Positions 32,940 through 44,398 are shown, numbered from the stretch's first letter. The stretch: 44,625 nucleotides of DNA from Pelargonium tetragonum (GCA_036897445.1 JAYMTL010000158.1:1-44625), one strand, 5' to 3'. Notes: generated from the letters alone by a model not told the origin. Numbers and translations: made by a program.

Positions 32940-35900
32940 TCCAATTCTAAAGCAGAGCAGCTAAGCAGGAGAGAAGTGTAGGAGGAAGTTTCTAAAGTAG
33001 CTTATAAATATCCTTTTAAGCGGGCATAAAAGGGGTACCCTTACTTGGTTAACTCAGGTTTACTAGCATTTAAATTGCCCTAGGAAAGGGCCCTGAGTCA
33101 AAATCTCGGAAAATAAGAATGTTAGAACAAGTAGCGAAAAGGGTAGCTAGGAAAGCATGAACTGTACGGAAGATTCTGAGATCCTATTCATTTTTATTGA
33201 AGTTACACTCATGTTATGAATCTCAAGAACCGGAAGCTAGAGCGGACCCTTTGATATGTTATATGATCACCACTTGACTTTTTCTAATCCGAGCAGCAAA
33301 GCACCAAACAGACTACTGACTGAGGAACCAAAACTAGACTGCTAAGGGGGTTTCACTTCTAGCTATTCATCACTTTAAAATCAATCAAGTTCTATCTACA
33401 AAGAAAAGGTAGCTATCCTTTAGACCTGGGAATTTTCTCTTCATTTTAAGAAGCTTTATAATGTAATAAAACCGATAGAAAATGAGCGGGCGAATTTACA
33501 GGTTTCGTACAAGCGAGACATCCTGTTCGTTTTGAATGCATTCTAGAGACGGTTCCTCTATCTAGGGTGGATCAGTTCCTATAGGAAAAAGTGAGCTAAA
33601 GTCGGAGCCTATTCCAGTTCTAAGAAGTTTACTCTTATATACTTTGGAATAAGAAAGCTAAAGTGAAACTCCTCTTCAATTACATTAACAAATTCTAAAG
33701 AGGCTCGATTGACAAGGTTTAGGGGATTTCAGCCTAACAGGGCTTACTTTCTTTTATTTAGGTAACCCATGGTTATTTTTTTAAGGCATTAGAAAGTCTA
33801 GAGCTAGCTAAGAAAATAGAAATTGGTTTTTACAAGTTACAAAAAGTGTTTTGCAGTCTCTGATATTCCCAGTTTTCTAGTAGTAGTAGTTAGCAAGAGG
33901 ACAAGAGTCTAGTTCATAAGATACAGAGCGCGGGCTAGGAAAGGTACAGATATGAAGACTACTAATAATAAAGTAATAAAGAAAATCAAGCTATCATTAT
34001 AGTAGGATGCAGCTAGAAATTAGAAAAGCTCTGAATAAGATAGGTATGATACAGAATAAGAAATTTAGAAAATATGCGGAAGAGAAAGGCAAGCACTTGG
34101 AAGATAGAACCTTGAGGCTAACTTGACTAAGATGACAGGACCCAAAATTCCTTTTCATTTACTCTACTTTATATGTATATTAATTAGAAATTTTTTGGCA
34201 TTCTGTGGAGAGGGGGCCTGTACTAGAACTCGCAATATACGATCTTTGAACAAATTCTTTCTAATCTACTTTCTATCTAAGCGACCCCCTTAGGGTTCAT
34301 TTTGTAAACCTTATTAACATTGGTACGAGTGGTACATTCTTACGGAGGAATCTCTTACAGGTAGCTCTTTGAGCTATATAAGCTACCAAAGAAAAAGAGC
34401 CTAAGCTTCCTTTTAAGCAATGCCTGTACTTTAATCAATCGGGGGCTTTGTTAATCTAGGAATTTCCCCTTGTTAAATGAGAAACTTTCGTATACAAAAT
34501 TTTTGGGTATCTATTACCTTTTTGTAAGGTGCTCGAAGATTAGAAAATTGGACGTAACTTGTGAAGGGTACTGCACTTTCATCACTAATTGAAAAGCCTA
34601 AGGACTCTAGCTAGGATACAAGATATAGTGTACTTCCGACCTTCTGAATTATTTTGCTAATAAAAATATACAAGATCCTGAACTAAATAGGAAGGCTTAT
34701 AATCTAGAGTAACCCCTTTTTCTGAATTACTTTATTACCACAATTTTGGTGCGTTCTACTAACTCGATTAGAACCTTCACACATAAGAATTCTGAACTCT
34801 GATTGAGCCAACTTCCTTACAAAGTAATTCGGCCTTAAACTGCCCCGACTCTTGTCTCGATCTATTACTAAAAATGAATTACTTTATTTTATTCATTATC
34901 TAAAACTAATTTCTAGTTTAGTAATGATATACTCTTGCTTGTTATTTCGGCCCTGTGTTACTAATTTCCACTGGAGCTGCCTCAAAGCTTAATATTACTT
35001 TGATAATAAGCCCTCCTTGGGGGACACGGGTTCCTCAATTACTTTTAAAAAATCTCCAACTACTTGACCCTTTTTCTGCTTATCTACCCCATTTCTGGGT
35101 ATTCCTATAGAGCGCTTGTTTTGTCTTACTTCAAGATTTTCATGCCCAAGGCTGCCGAGTCTCCTCCTTACTATTAACTTATTATTCTTACTCTATTTGA
35201 TTTGGGAATAGGGCATTCAAGGAGAGTTAAAAAAGGGGGGAACCACCTATTCCTAATATTTATCTATATCGAATTTATGATTTATCAGATCAGAAGGATC
35301 CGGACTGGTAAAGACTCCTGTTTCATAATCCTACGCAATACCCAAAAACAAGAATATCACACCGAGACTGGAATTGAAAACAGGAAACATTAAAACACAA
35401 GAGCGTAATTAATCCAAACCTAGTCCAAAAGATTCTGGTGTAAATTCTCTTTCTTTCTTTCCAAAAATTTTCTATTAAGGCAGGAGAAAGAGAAATTTCT
35501 CTAAGAAGCAGACTATACCAAAAGATCAACTAAGCCTAAATGAGTAAAAAGACTTTATTATAGGGTAAAAAATATAGTACAAAAGAATTCATATGACATT
35601 AATTAGTTCTGACATCTGTTCTTTAAGTTCTGATTTAGGGAATCCTGCGCTTTGGTAAAAAATCTTTGAATGAAAATTTCTTGAACTAGACACTCCATTA
35701 AAGTGACCCTTTAAAGCAGCTTTACCTGTTAATCCTATAGGATAGGATATAAATTCCAAAAAGAATATGATTACACCATACACCATAGTAAACTCCTGAC
35801 TACGACCCTTTATCACCAGAAACCCTTTCTAAATGAAATCTACTTTCATTGCTTCCAAACTTTTTGACATAAACCTCTAACAGATATAGAGAAAAGGAAC

Positions 35901-38900
35901 GCCTATAGTCTTTTTCTACTATAGACCCTAAGAATCTAGTTGTTTTATATTTGTTTTATATGCAAGCGTTTTTTAAATGTTACACGGAAACTCTAGTACA
36001 AACTAAAGAATTTTCTTAAATTATGTTATTGGATCAAAAGTCTGTTCCCAATAAAATAAAATGAAGTAATGAATATGTAACCGAGAGGTTACACGAGTCT
36101 TCTATGGATACTAAGGCTCATTAAACTCCAAGGAAGTTCATTAAAGGGCATAAGGTAAATATAACTTATTATAAACTTTATATTTCAAGTTATATCCCCT
36201 ATTTGTAGAGGGTTGCCTTTACGAGTAAAACTTAAAAATATGGACTCAATTTTCTAGGACTGTAGTAAGTGTTTAGTAGCAGAAAGTTTAAGAAAAAAGC
36301 TCGCAAGTAACTTGATTTGCTTTATTAAGGCAAGCCCCTATAAGACAATTGAGTTGTCCTTGGGAGAGTTTTCCTACTAATAGAGAGATTCCTAAACCAA
36401 AATAGATATAGGATAGTTAAATTTCTGCAAAGTCTTAATAATTAATAAGGGAAATCGCTTGAGTATTTCACAGGTCCTAGGTCAGACTAATAAGATTAAC
36501 AGGCCCTAAAGCCCTTATAAAGTGAGTTTTTTCGGTAGTTTTAAGAAAATAGTAGGAGTTATAGAATCCGTATTTTAAACTTGAAAATTAGACTTATAGT
36601 AGTAGCATATACAAAACTAAAACCCATTCTCCTTGCTACATCAAAAATCCTCTGAAGAAGGGTCATTTCTGAATTTCCTAGGGGTGGGTTTCTCTAGCTA
36701 TTATCTTTTTAAAAGTTAACGTTTAATCAGAGAGTCTCTAGAACAAGTGAAGGGAGAGCTTCTCTTCTCCCTAACAAAGCAGAATGCTAGCTTTTTTTCT
36801 AAGAGTTCTAAGAGTAATAAGGAGCCCCTCTTTTAAGTTCTTCGAGGCGCTTTTTTAACAAAGTTGTGAAATACGAGTATATCCTTTCTAGAAAAATAGA
36901 ATACTACGAATCCGGGCTAAAAGGAAAAAAATCTAGTCAAGGAAATCCAAGTTTTGTGCTCAAGCTAAGATCTAAGTCAAATTGCCGGGAATACAACTCT
37001 CTTAAATTAGACCTCTACTCCAACTGTGAGGAAAGGAAACTGTTTGTTTCTAACAACTCCTATTTTGCCAAGCAAAGCTAGTAAAAAGAAATAGCCTAAG
37101 AGCATTCCCTAGAGCATTCCCTTTTATCTTACTACGTAAAATTAGACCCTTCAGAAAGCTTTGTATAATGTATGACCACAGTGAATAGATACGAGAAAGA
37201 TTAAGTTTTTAGTGATCTCATTTTTGGAGTAATACCAAGATCTTTTTATTATTCTTCTTTCTTATATGTATAGCAAAGAAGCTAAACCAAGTTTCTTTAT
37301 GAAAGACAAAGAATATAGCTTTCTTGAAAGTAAAGAGGTACCCCTTTAAAGGTATTAAGTTAGATTTTTTTTATTTCACTAGCAAGTATATGGAAAAAGG
37401 GGTGGAACCCATAGTTGTTAAAGTTTTGACCTGACGTAAAGCAAATCCTCTTTATATTTGAAACAGCAACAAGGGTTTTCTAGCGGCTTTTTCTAAGGGG
37501 TTCGGGAGATTCCTTCATATTATATAGTTACTCAACAAACATAACTGTGAAGTTTTTCCCTAGCAATTCACTTTCTTTTTATAGGGATCCCAGGGGTCCC
37601 TGCGGGGGAGTTTATACATACAGTAGATGGCGTTGTAAACCCCGAGTTAGCCCCATCTCCCAGAGCCTTTAAATTGTTTATTCTTCTGGCTTTGCCTTAT
37701 AGTAGTATATAATTTAGTACCCTATTAGAATTTTCTATTAACACGAAGTTTTCTTTGGCTTAGACTTCAGAACCTCTGGGGTAAGGGTTTTTCTTTCTCC
37801 GGTTAAGAGCAGTACGCTTTAGGGGGTCTTTAAAGGCTCTGAGCAAAGAAGATAAATGCTCTTGGTGGGTCTGCCTGGGGTTCAATCAAATTAAAAGCAA
37901 TAAACTCTTATAGAGATAGGATTCCTTTTTTGATATTAGCGGAGGAGGGGCTCTATCTACGTGTGGCAAAACATTCAATGAATGGGATTTTGGGATATAT
38001 TTAAATAATTGCAGTACCTTACCCTCTATTGATCCTGTTTGTCCCTATAAATATAAAAGAAAGAGCTGAGGGTTGCCCTGTTACAATGTAAAGCGAGCGT
38101 TAGCTTTACAATAAGGATATCCTTAAAAATCTTGGATTTTAAGGTAAGGGGACTCTTGAAAAGGAACCTTTATTATTGGTGACTAAACTTTTTATTTTAT
38201 TAAGCCCAGGTCTTGCCTTTTTGTCGCCACAGACGTTTTTATAGGCCAGTATAGAGTCTAATCATACAGGACCTTGGGCAGTAGTGCGAGGATAAGAAAT
38301 TGCCCATAAGTCGAAATTTTTATGGAAAAACTTTGATTTTTGTGTACTCTTGGTCGGGTCTCCCTTTCCTTTCCTTGATAAGGTCTGTATTTTTACGAAT
38401 CCTATCAAAATTAGGTCCGCTCTTGCCTTTTCCCAAGCAAGTTTTTGTACAATTATAGACCGGAGATTTTTTAGTCCCCAATCCGGAGTGATTATTTTTG
38501 AACGATATTAAGAAAATTGTCTTGTAAAAAGCAGTATCCTTTCCTGGAGAATGCATGAGGCGTTCAAAACAGAGTAGTATAGACTTTCATGAATAATGAA
38601 ATCCCCGGATTTGCTTAAGGTCATTAAGCGGCAATAGTTCCTTTTTCTTTACTTGGATAAGCCTACTAGTACAAGCTCCCAGCTAGGTGTCATAATAAAA
38701 GTTAAAAACCTAAAATTTTTATTTTAATTTATTAAGTTACACAAGCTTTGCTCTGTAGTCAAAAACGAGAATAAAAGCTTCTAGCTTAAGCTTCAGGGAT
38801 TTTTGACTCAGGAAAACTTCTCCACTAAGATGTTGTTATTTAAGGAACCGCGGCAGTTTGAACTCGTAAAGACCTAATTCTTGCTTTTATGTCTTAGAAG

Positions 38901-39840
38901 CGCGCCGATTTCTTCCATTTTAGGTACTAAGAGCAAAAAAAGAATAACCAAAAATATCAAGAATCGAATCCTAGTATAAAAACCCTTTAAAATTGAAAAG
39001 TAGTTTTCGTTTTATGTTGTAGGCAAAGCACTCGCTCACTAAGTAATATTTGACCTCCTGCCAGTAGGTGTACCCCTAACGTTAAAGTTTTGCGTGATCC
39101 AGAATCCAGGTTTTTCGAAATTATAAGCTTTACGAATGAGGACCCCTGGAATAAAATGACAGAAATCGAGCCCACTTTCTCTTAATATAATTGTAAGGTA
39201 AGCCTCTCCCAGTGATTTTTTATAGTATTGAAAACTGAAAATCCCTTGAAGCAATTAGACCCCTGTTGTCTATAACGTACCTATAGGTTATAACCCTCTT
39301 AAAAAATAGAATTGCAGAGAAACCCTTTGGTTTCAAGAGTTCCTAGTTTTAACGTAACGCCTTTAGATAGGTATTTTAAGGGACCCGCTTTTTTCCGCAA
39401 GAACAAGAAGTCTATAGCCTTGCACGGACAAATGCTTTAGTATTGTTCTATGATAGGGGTTCTTATTTACTTTTTAACTTATATAATTTATAATAACTAA
39501 TAGGATTTAAACCTTTGTTGCCATAAATAAAATAAGGCTGGGCCTACTTCCAAGCACTAGAAAACGCGCTAGATTAGATGAAGCGCTTGTAAATGAGATC
39601 CAAGCTCCGATAAACCTTTAAAAGCAATTGAGAACTAAGCGTATACAGTATTCAGGGCTTTAGCGTAAGAGTCTAGCTTTACCCTTATTGGCATTCGAGT
39701 CAATATTTACTTTACGTTTTTAGATACACAAAAATTTTTTATTTAACCGAGGTAATGTATTTGCGTAGAATCCTGCAGGCTCGTACTACTTAATTATTAT
39801 ACTATTAGGATTTCCTCTTAAGAGCTAAGGAAAAGACTTC
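32940..39840. other. Gene-free background with GC micro-clusters
   Basis: No gene, tRNA or rRNA is supported. GC clusters recur (GGGGTACCC at 33,032, GGTACCCC at 37,337, GGGGTTC at 37,497 and 39,456). A purine-rich patch at about 33.88-34.13 kb is cluster-poor, but its reverse complement does not show the array leader. Frames such as 36,866-37,081 (a charged 71-codon frame) have no ATG and no recognisable domain. Confidence 0.55.
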
Positions 39841-39887
39841 CTATTGTAACTACTCAAATCAAAGGTTTTTTATCTCAAAAAGGACTC

Positions 39888-39989
39888 ATGCCTGTATCAC
39901 TAACCTCTGAATGTATACTACTTACTATATCTCTTACATTCTTATTACTTATACTAAATCTAAATAAAGTCAAACTAAAACCCCTATAA
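39888..39989 (+). CDS. Possible 33-residue single-span membrane peptide
   Basis: Unrecognised frame from ATG to TAA. It reads MPVSLTSECILLTISLTFLL, then LILNLNKVKLKPL. A short polar start, about 16 hydrophobic residues (9-24) and a Lys-rich end fit a single-pass membrane peptide with a basic tail. AAAAAGGA lies just upstream of the ATG. It is the first of four close plus-strand frames. The N-terminal Ser/Thr and Leu-rich body resemble the leader-linked family, but I found no leader copy upstream. Confidence 0.3.
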   Translation: MPVSLTSECILLTISLTFLLLILNLNKVKLKPL

Positions 39990-40029
39990 GAGTCAAAACC
40001 CCTAGCTAGTAAGAGACTCATAAGAAGTA

Positions 40030-40272
40030 ATGGCTACAATAAGACAAGGAATACGACTAATACAGCTAAGAGAACTTCTATCCAGGGCAGGGCTTAAGGC
40101 TATCAAGAGTCCTGGTAATAGAGCTGATGCAAAACAGGCGTCCTTGTGTAAGGTTATATACTCAGATTTCCTGCAACACCCTTTCATTTATAGTTCATTT
40201 ACTATTCGCCCAAATAAAAGGGCCTTGCCCATTCGCTTTCTTATAACCCCTAACCCTTTCTGTGCCGGGTAG
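40030..40272 (+). CDS. Possible 80-residue basic protein, unrecognised
   Basis: Frame from ATG to TAG, 40 nt after the previous one. The first half is basic and helix-like (MATIRQGIRLIQLRELLSRA, then GLKAIKSPGNRADAKQ), with Arg at 5, 9, 14, 19 and 31 and Lys at 23, 26 and 35. The second half is mixed and Pro/Phe-rich. A minus-strand frame of similar length (40,002-40,187) overlaps, so the length alone is not evidence. Composition suggests nucleic-acid or membrane-surface contact, which is inference only. It is the best-formed ATG frame outside the array. Confidence 0.3.
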   Translation: MATIRQGIRLIQLRELLSRAGLKAIKSPGNRADAKQASLCKVIYSDFLQHPFIYSSFTIRPNKRALPIRFLITPNPFCAG

Positions 40273-40289
40273 TTTTCGAGACCTTGTAA

Positions 40290-40478
40290 TTGGCCCTAAC
40301 TTCTAGCGTCCTTTTACTTTTGACTCTATTTCGTGTTAGGTTTAATATCTTTCTAGTGCCGATAAGTTTTAATAAAAACCTCAAGTTTACCCCTTATTTA
40401 CCTTTTTTATTAGTTATACAGTCTGCTATTTTTTTAGTTCTTAGAGTTATTGTATCTATATACCATACTTTTAAGTAA
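40290..40478 (+). CDS. Possible 62-residue two-span membrane peptide
   Basis: The frame opens directly after an in-frame TAA with TTG as the only early start, 17 nt after the previous stop. Two hydrophobic segments (SSVLLLLTLF at about 5-14; YLPFLLVIQSAIFLVLRVIV at about 36-55) are joined by a basic, polar loop with NKNLK. It ends HTFK and TAA. No family is recognised. T-rich composition alone can produce this pattern. Its position in a run of same-strand frames is the main support. Confidence 0.25.
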   Translation: MALTSSVLLLLTLFRVRFNIFLVPISFNKNLKFTPYLPFLLVIQSAIFLVLRVIVSIYHTFK

Positions 40479-40565
40479 GTCCTTTCAAAAAGACTCACGA
40501 AAATGCTTAGGGACTAAAACCTAAATCATTACTTGAAACTCCCTCCTTAATTATTAGAGCCCTCT

Positions 40566-40580
40566 TAATTACATTACCTT
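40566..40580 (-). repeat. Dispersed 15-mer repeat (AAGGTAATGTAATTA type)
   Basis: The plus strand reads TAATTACATTACCTT; with two upstream bases it is identical over 17 bases to 7705-7721. It lies in the short gap after the third candidate frame of the island. Confidence 0.6.
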
Positions 40581-40941
40581 TCGTAAGACTTTTCGAAGCT
40601 GTAACCCCCTCCTTATACTAGAAGCTACTCAAAATCTTTATAACTCTCTTCTTAATCTTAGTACGTGCAAAGTGTTATGAATACCAAATTCTACCCCTTC
40701 TTTAACAAAATTATACCTAATCTTATTAGGAGTATGCTTCTTATCTGTATTCCTTGTTAAATAGTTAATATCAGATAGGTAACCCGGAAAGGTCTGGTAT
40801 TAGTACGTGGTCGGTATTATTTTAGTGTATTCAATGTGCCTGCTTCGACTTGCCCTTATGTTTATTAGTCACGGATCCTCAAGAATACCTGAGTTCAAGT
40901 GGACACTACTACAAAGAAAGAACTTTTAAAAAGACCTTAAA

Positions 40942-41082
40942 GTGGGACTGGAAAACCTCTTTTTCTGTCTTTTTAATATATTCCTAGACTTGTTTAGAAC
41001 CTGCGTCGAAGTCTCTCTACCCGCACACCTTAGAGTTCTATTTCTCTTAGCTATACCCGCTTTTTCTGGAGCTATGTGTTAG
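40942..41082 (+). CDS. Possible 46-residue hydrophobic peptide
   Basis: The frame is open from 40,930, with GTG at 40,942 as possible start and TAG at its end. Residues 1-18 (VGLENLFFCLFNIFLDLF) and 29-44 (HLRVLFLLAIPAFSGA) are hydrophobic, joined by a short polar link with Arg, Glu and Pro. It could span a membrane twice. There is no ATG, no homology I recognise and no clear ribosome binding site. It is the fourth same-strand frame of the island. Confidence 0.2.
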   Translation: MGLENLFFCLFNIFLDLFRTCVEVSLPAHLRVLFLLAIPAFSGAMC

Positions 41083-41548
41083 ATCCTTTCTTAACAGCGA
41101 TCACTTTCTTCATTCAACAAAAACCCTGCAATTACAAATTATCAGCGAAAAGCCTCTCAAAAAAGCCTTGACCAATAAAGTCAAAATAGTAAAATGACTT
41201 TAAAAAGACTTGGAAACCCTTACCCTTGCTCTAAAAACTACTAAAAAAGGGGCAAGCTCCCACTCTTTATTATAAAAAGACCTTTCTATATATTTTTTAT
41301 TTAGCAAATACCCTTAGAAATGAGAAAGGAATACGTATTAAATCAAAAACCCAGGTTTCAAGGGCCCCCTAGTTGTTCCAAGGCTCTTGGAGTCGACATA
41401 TTTCTATGTTTTAATTATAAACTTAAGATCCAGGATTGGAAACAGAAAACCAAGCTACTTTTTAGAATCCTTAGTTACTTATTACAAGAGTATCTTGAAA
41501 TCTACTTCTAAGCCTTTGCAAGCAAATGACTTCGCCCCCTAAAACCCT

Positions 41549-41573
41549 ATTAGATACCCAGTGGTATACTGGG
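41549..41573 (+). other. ATTAGATACCC string with perfect hairpin
   Basis: ATTAGATACCCAGTGGTA resembles the universal small-subunit rRNA string GGATTAGATACCC(T)GGTA. Its second half forms a perfect 6-bp stem, CCCAGT-GGTAT-ACTGGG (41,557-41,573), which is not the rRNA pairing. The flanks do not align with rRNA. It may be an rRNA fragment, or a chance match within a hairpin element. Confidence 0.2.
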
Positions 41574-42301
41574 AATCAAAAACGGAAACTAAGGATACTT
41601 ATAAATTTTTATAGGCAATGCCCCTTTACTAACTGATTACCTTAAAAGCCTTTTCTTGTAAAAAACCCGACGCTAGGCTCTCTTTTGGAAACTTTTCTTT
41701 AATTATAGCTATAGCCTATCGAGTAATTCTATTCATTTCATTCCCACCTTTTTAGACATTTAGACTTTATTACTAAAAAGTTCCTGGACTTGACTCTCTA
41801 TTTTATCCTTTTAAACTAAAAAAAATCTATAATCCTACTTTAGTAAACTATATTACTTACTGTCGATTACTGTTTATTAACTATCTAAATACTGATAGGG
41901 AATCCATATCCCCTCTCTTCTTTCTTTACTTCCTAACAAGAGCTACAATAACAAGCTACCACTTTTCTTCCTTAAGACTCTTCCGCGGAATACTAATACA
42001 GAAACAGATGCAGGAATCCCTTAATAGCCGCCTACACTAAGATAGTTCAAGTCCTATACTATATCACGATTCCTAAACTCCTGAGCTAAAGAAGGCTTGA
42101 CTCTTAACCTATAGATAACCTAGAGAATTCTTATAAAGAAAATACCCGGTTTCTTTTCAGGAAACTCTCAACAGCATACAGGTATAAGTTTTTAGCATTT
42201 TTAAATTAAGAACTCTAAAAGAGAGCTTATTAAATTAGTAATCCCCTGGTTTTGGTATTTTTCACGACTTGATATAAAGTCTAATTTGAATAAGAATTTG
42301 A

Positions 42302-42327
42302 GATGCAAGAGTTCAAAACGTTGCATC
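42302..42327. other. 7-bp hairpin
   Basis: GATGCAA and TTGCATC pair perfectly around a 12-nt loop that contains GTTCAAAAC. There is no T-run after it. The role is unknown. Confidence 0.35.
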
Positions 42328-44107
42328 AAGTTCGTGTTTTAATATAGAGCTAAAAAGTGTCGTTCTAGCCTTATTATCGAGATTTATAGTAAATCAATTT
42401 CCTAGGCACCGGGCTCTGTTAGGATTTTATCTTTGAATTTCATATCCTCCTGCGAGCCTCTAGTTTATAAAGGGCGAGAATATTCGCGGTTCCTCCTATT
42501 TCTAGTTAATAAACCTTTGTTAGGAGTTTAGTAACTCTGCCTAAAAAGAAGTTCGTAATATTCAGTTTCAGTAAGGAAAGAAACCCTTAAGGTATAGTAG
42601 GATAGGCTTTCATTATACTTTATAAATCTGTAATTTACTACAAAACAGCTGATTTGGAGGAGAAACTGGGAAACCCAAGATTCTGGATAAACAGGACCCC
42701 TTTTTGAGGATTAGTACCTAGGCCGAATCCCCTTAAAAGACTTTTCATTTAGATTTTCCGGAGGAAAGCCTTTACTTTAAAGGATAGTACGGTTAAAGTT
42801 AAATAAGTTCCTTGCCCTATTCAGGAAAAAGCTAATCCCGCTTTAGGAAGCAAAGTGCCCTTTACTTAGTCTTCTTTATTAGGATAACTTTAAATAAAAG
42901 GGGAAGTCTATATAAAAACTTTGCAGCTGAGTATTACAGAAGGGGTTATTCGACAATCTGTAAAGGGCAATGCGAATACTTTAATTAAATAGTAGCCGTC
43001 AAAGCTCTAGCTCTAAGAAAGTTTTTATTCCTAGATTTCCAGGGGTATAGCAAGGGGTTCCGTAAAGATGAAATGAAAGTAATTCCTAGGATATTAGACA
43101 AAAAAATGCGGTAAGCACAGAGTCTTTTTTACTACCAAAACTAAGGGCACATAAGCAACGAAATTGCGAATATTAGGAGCTGGGTTTCCTTTGCATCAAA
43201 GTACATTTAATTTAGAATCTATGACAGACAATTAACTTATAGGTATTCCTGCTGTTTGGGCCCTTCTTATCTCGGGTATAAAGCCCAAAACGCCTTCTAA
43301 AAATTTTATACTAGCATGTGTATAACTAAAGCTTTTTTTTAGGGATACTCAATTTCATTCTCTTAAAGCCTTTTCACATGCAGCAAAAGGAGATATTCAC
43401 TACTTACTTCTCGGGCCTTTCTTCTACCAAGCGTAAGTAATAAAACATTAAGAAAGGTGAAATATATCAAGTTAACTAAGTGTATCTAACAAGGGGATCT
43501 TATACTTTAAACAATGAGAAATTTTGGGTATTTCGTTGAGAAAGCGGGAGAGCTTTGTCTAAGAACTGGATTCATGCCCTTTTTGAGGTCTTTGCTTTGA
43601 CGAAAACTTTGTTCTACCTATTTGACCTTTCCTATCTTAATCTTAATAAGGAAGTTTTGTAATGACTAAGAATTAAGTTTCTAAAAAAAAATGATACAAA
43701 TGAATACTATTCATCCATTAGACCTAATAAGCGCTCAGGTAATACATTAACTCCTTAACTTATCCTAGTAACTTCTCTTAGACTTTAACACCTTTGCAAT
43801 CCCATTAGATCGGAATCAGAAGGAAAGAACCTTCGTACCTTACTGAAACCTCTAAGATATTCGGAGTTTCAAAGGAAGAAATGGAATAGACTCTCACAAA
43901 TTACTTGGCAGGCTCTCCCTCAGAGGATTTTCCAGTTAAGGAAAAAAGAATTAGAAAGTATACCAAAAGTACTTAAGCTGTACTAACAAAACTCGCAGGA
44001 CCATTATCATAGCAAAGCCAAGAAATTAATAGAGTTCCTAAACTATCTCAACTCAAATATATATACTCTCGACCAATAGGTATCTAGCAACTGCTTTTCA
44101 CAGCATT

Positions 44108-44131
44108 CCATTAAGCCATTAAGCCATTAAG
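44108..44131 (+). repeat. Three tandem copies of CCATTAAG
   Basis: A perfect 8-bp microsatellite-like run of three units in the cluster-free right end. Confidence 0.7.
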
Positions 44132-44398
44132 ACTTAGGACTGCTTACCTTTGCCGATGGATATTCTTTCTTTTCAAGTGCTACCCTTCCAGGCTTTACCT
44201 CAAGACTCTAATTAGAATCTTTAACTCCTTAGCCTAATCTGATTAGAAAATAAGAAGATACTTTGACTGAAATAGAATCTGTCTAAAACTCCTTTAGCAT
44301 AGCAACACTGTGTCAGCCTGGTTTCTTAGGATTATCTCCTTACTAGATCGGAATCGGAATCAATCGAGTGGGTTAAGTAAGTTTACTAAAAAAAGGAA

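Larger units (their letters stand above)
30430..32940 (+). repeat. Array of diverged leader + small-ORF units
   Basis: A cluster-free segment with a T-rich plus strand. It holds four full leader copies whose CCGAC blocks start at 30,619, 31,096, 31,785 and 32,311 (actual codons CCCGAC or ACCGAC), and a degenerate one near 32,663. Unit lengths are about 480, 690 and 530 bp. Each unit has the same order: a T-rich upstream region with phrases like TTGTCTT and TATTAGGTA, the leader of about 100 nt, a gap of 44-64 nt, and a short hydrophobic frame. Divergence is high outside the leader, so the duplications are old or the units evolve fast. Three copies of the AAGGTAATGTAATTA repeat also lie in or at the edge of the array. 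Confidence 0.6.
39840..42100 (+). other. Pyrimidine-rich island with candidate short genes
   Basis: C exceeds G on the plus strand and few GC clusters are seen here, unlike on either side. In its first 1.25 kb four short plus-strand frames follow one another. The rest (about 41.1-42.1 kb) holds no frame I can support, a small-subunit-rRNA-like string at 41,549 and runs of T/C such as CCCCTCTCTTCTTTC. The skew matches the array islands. Confidence 0.35.
244..43060. repeat. Dispersed GC micro-cluster family, core GGGGNNCC
   Basis: Short GC-rich knots of 7-12 bp are scattered through the A+T-rich background. The heptamer GGGGTTC starts at 3892, 4275, 7074, 8766, 9512, 11,513, 13,244, 17,285, 37,497, 39,456 and 43,054. 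Its complement GAACCCC starts at 4454, 5320, 8043, 10,562, 17,575 and 27,746. That is 17 by eye, against roughly 1.5-2 expected from base composition. Palindromic relatives are GGGGTACCCC at 8820-8829, GGGGTACCC at 24,782 and 33,032, GGTACCCC at 37,337, and GGGAGCTCC at 1417 and 11,210. A or T runs often flank them. They resemble in style the GC clusters of yeast mitochondrial DNA, but no sequence identity to those is claimed. Confidence 0.65.
41100..44390. other. Mostly gene-free; GC clusters thin out towards the right end
   Basis: No gene is supported. Background with clusters (GGGGTTC at 43,054) continues to about 43.7 kb, then a cluster-free stretch leads to the window end. The latter has an ATG at 43,691 opening only 19 codons (MIQMNTIHPLDLISAQVIH), and the string TAGATCGGAATC twice (43,806-43,817 and 44,344-44,355). 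Confidence 0.45.

Noticed and set aside
33140-33180. GAACTGTACGG resembling part of group II intron domain V
   Set aside because: The full 34-nt domain V hairpin and its catalytic triad cannot be built.
36866-37081. 71-codon Lys/Ser-rich plus-strand frame
   Set aside because: It has no ATG and no domain, lies in background DNA, and is of chance length.
42760-42790. GGAGGAAAGCC resembling the RNase P RNA word GAGGAAAGTCC
   Set aside because: No matching downstream conserved region was found, and the match is short.
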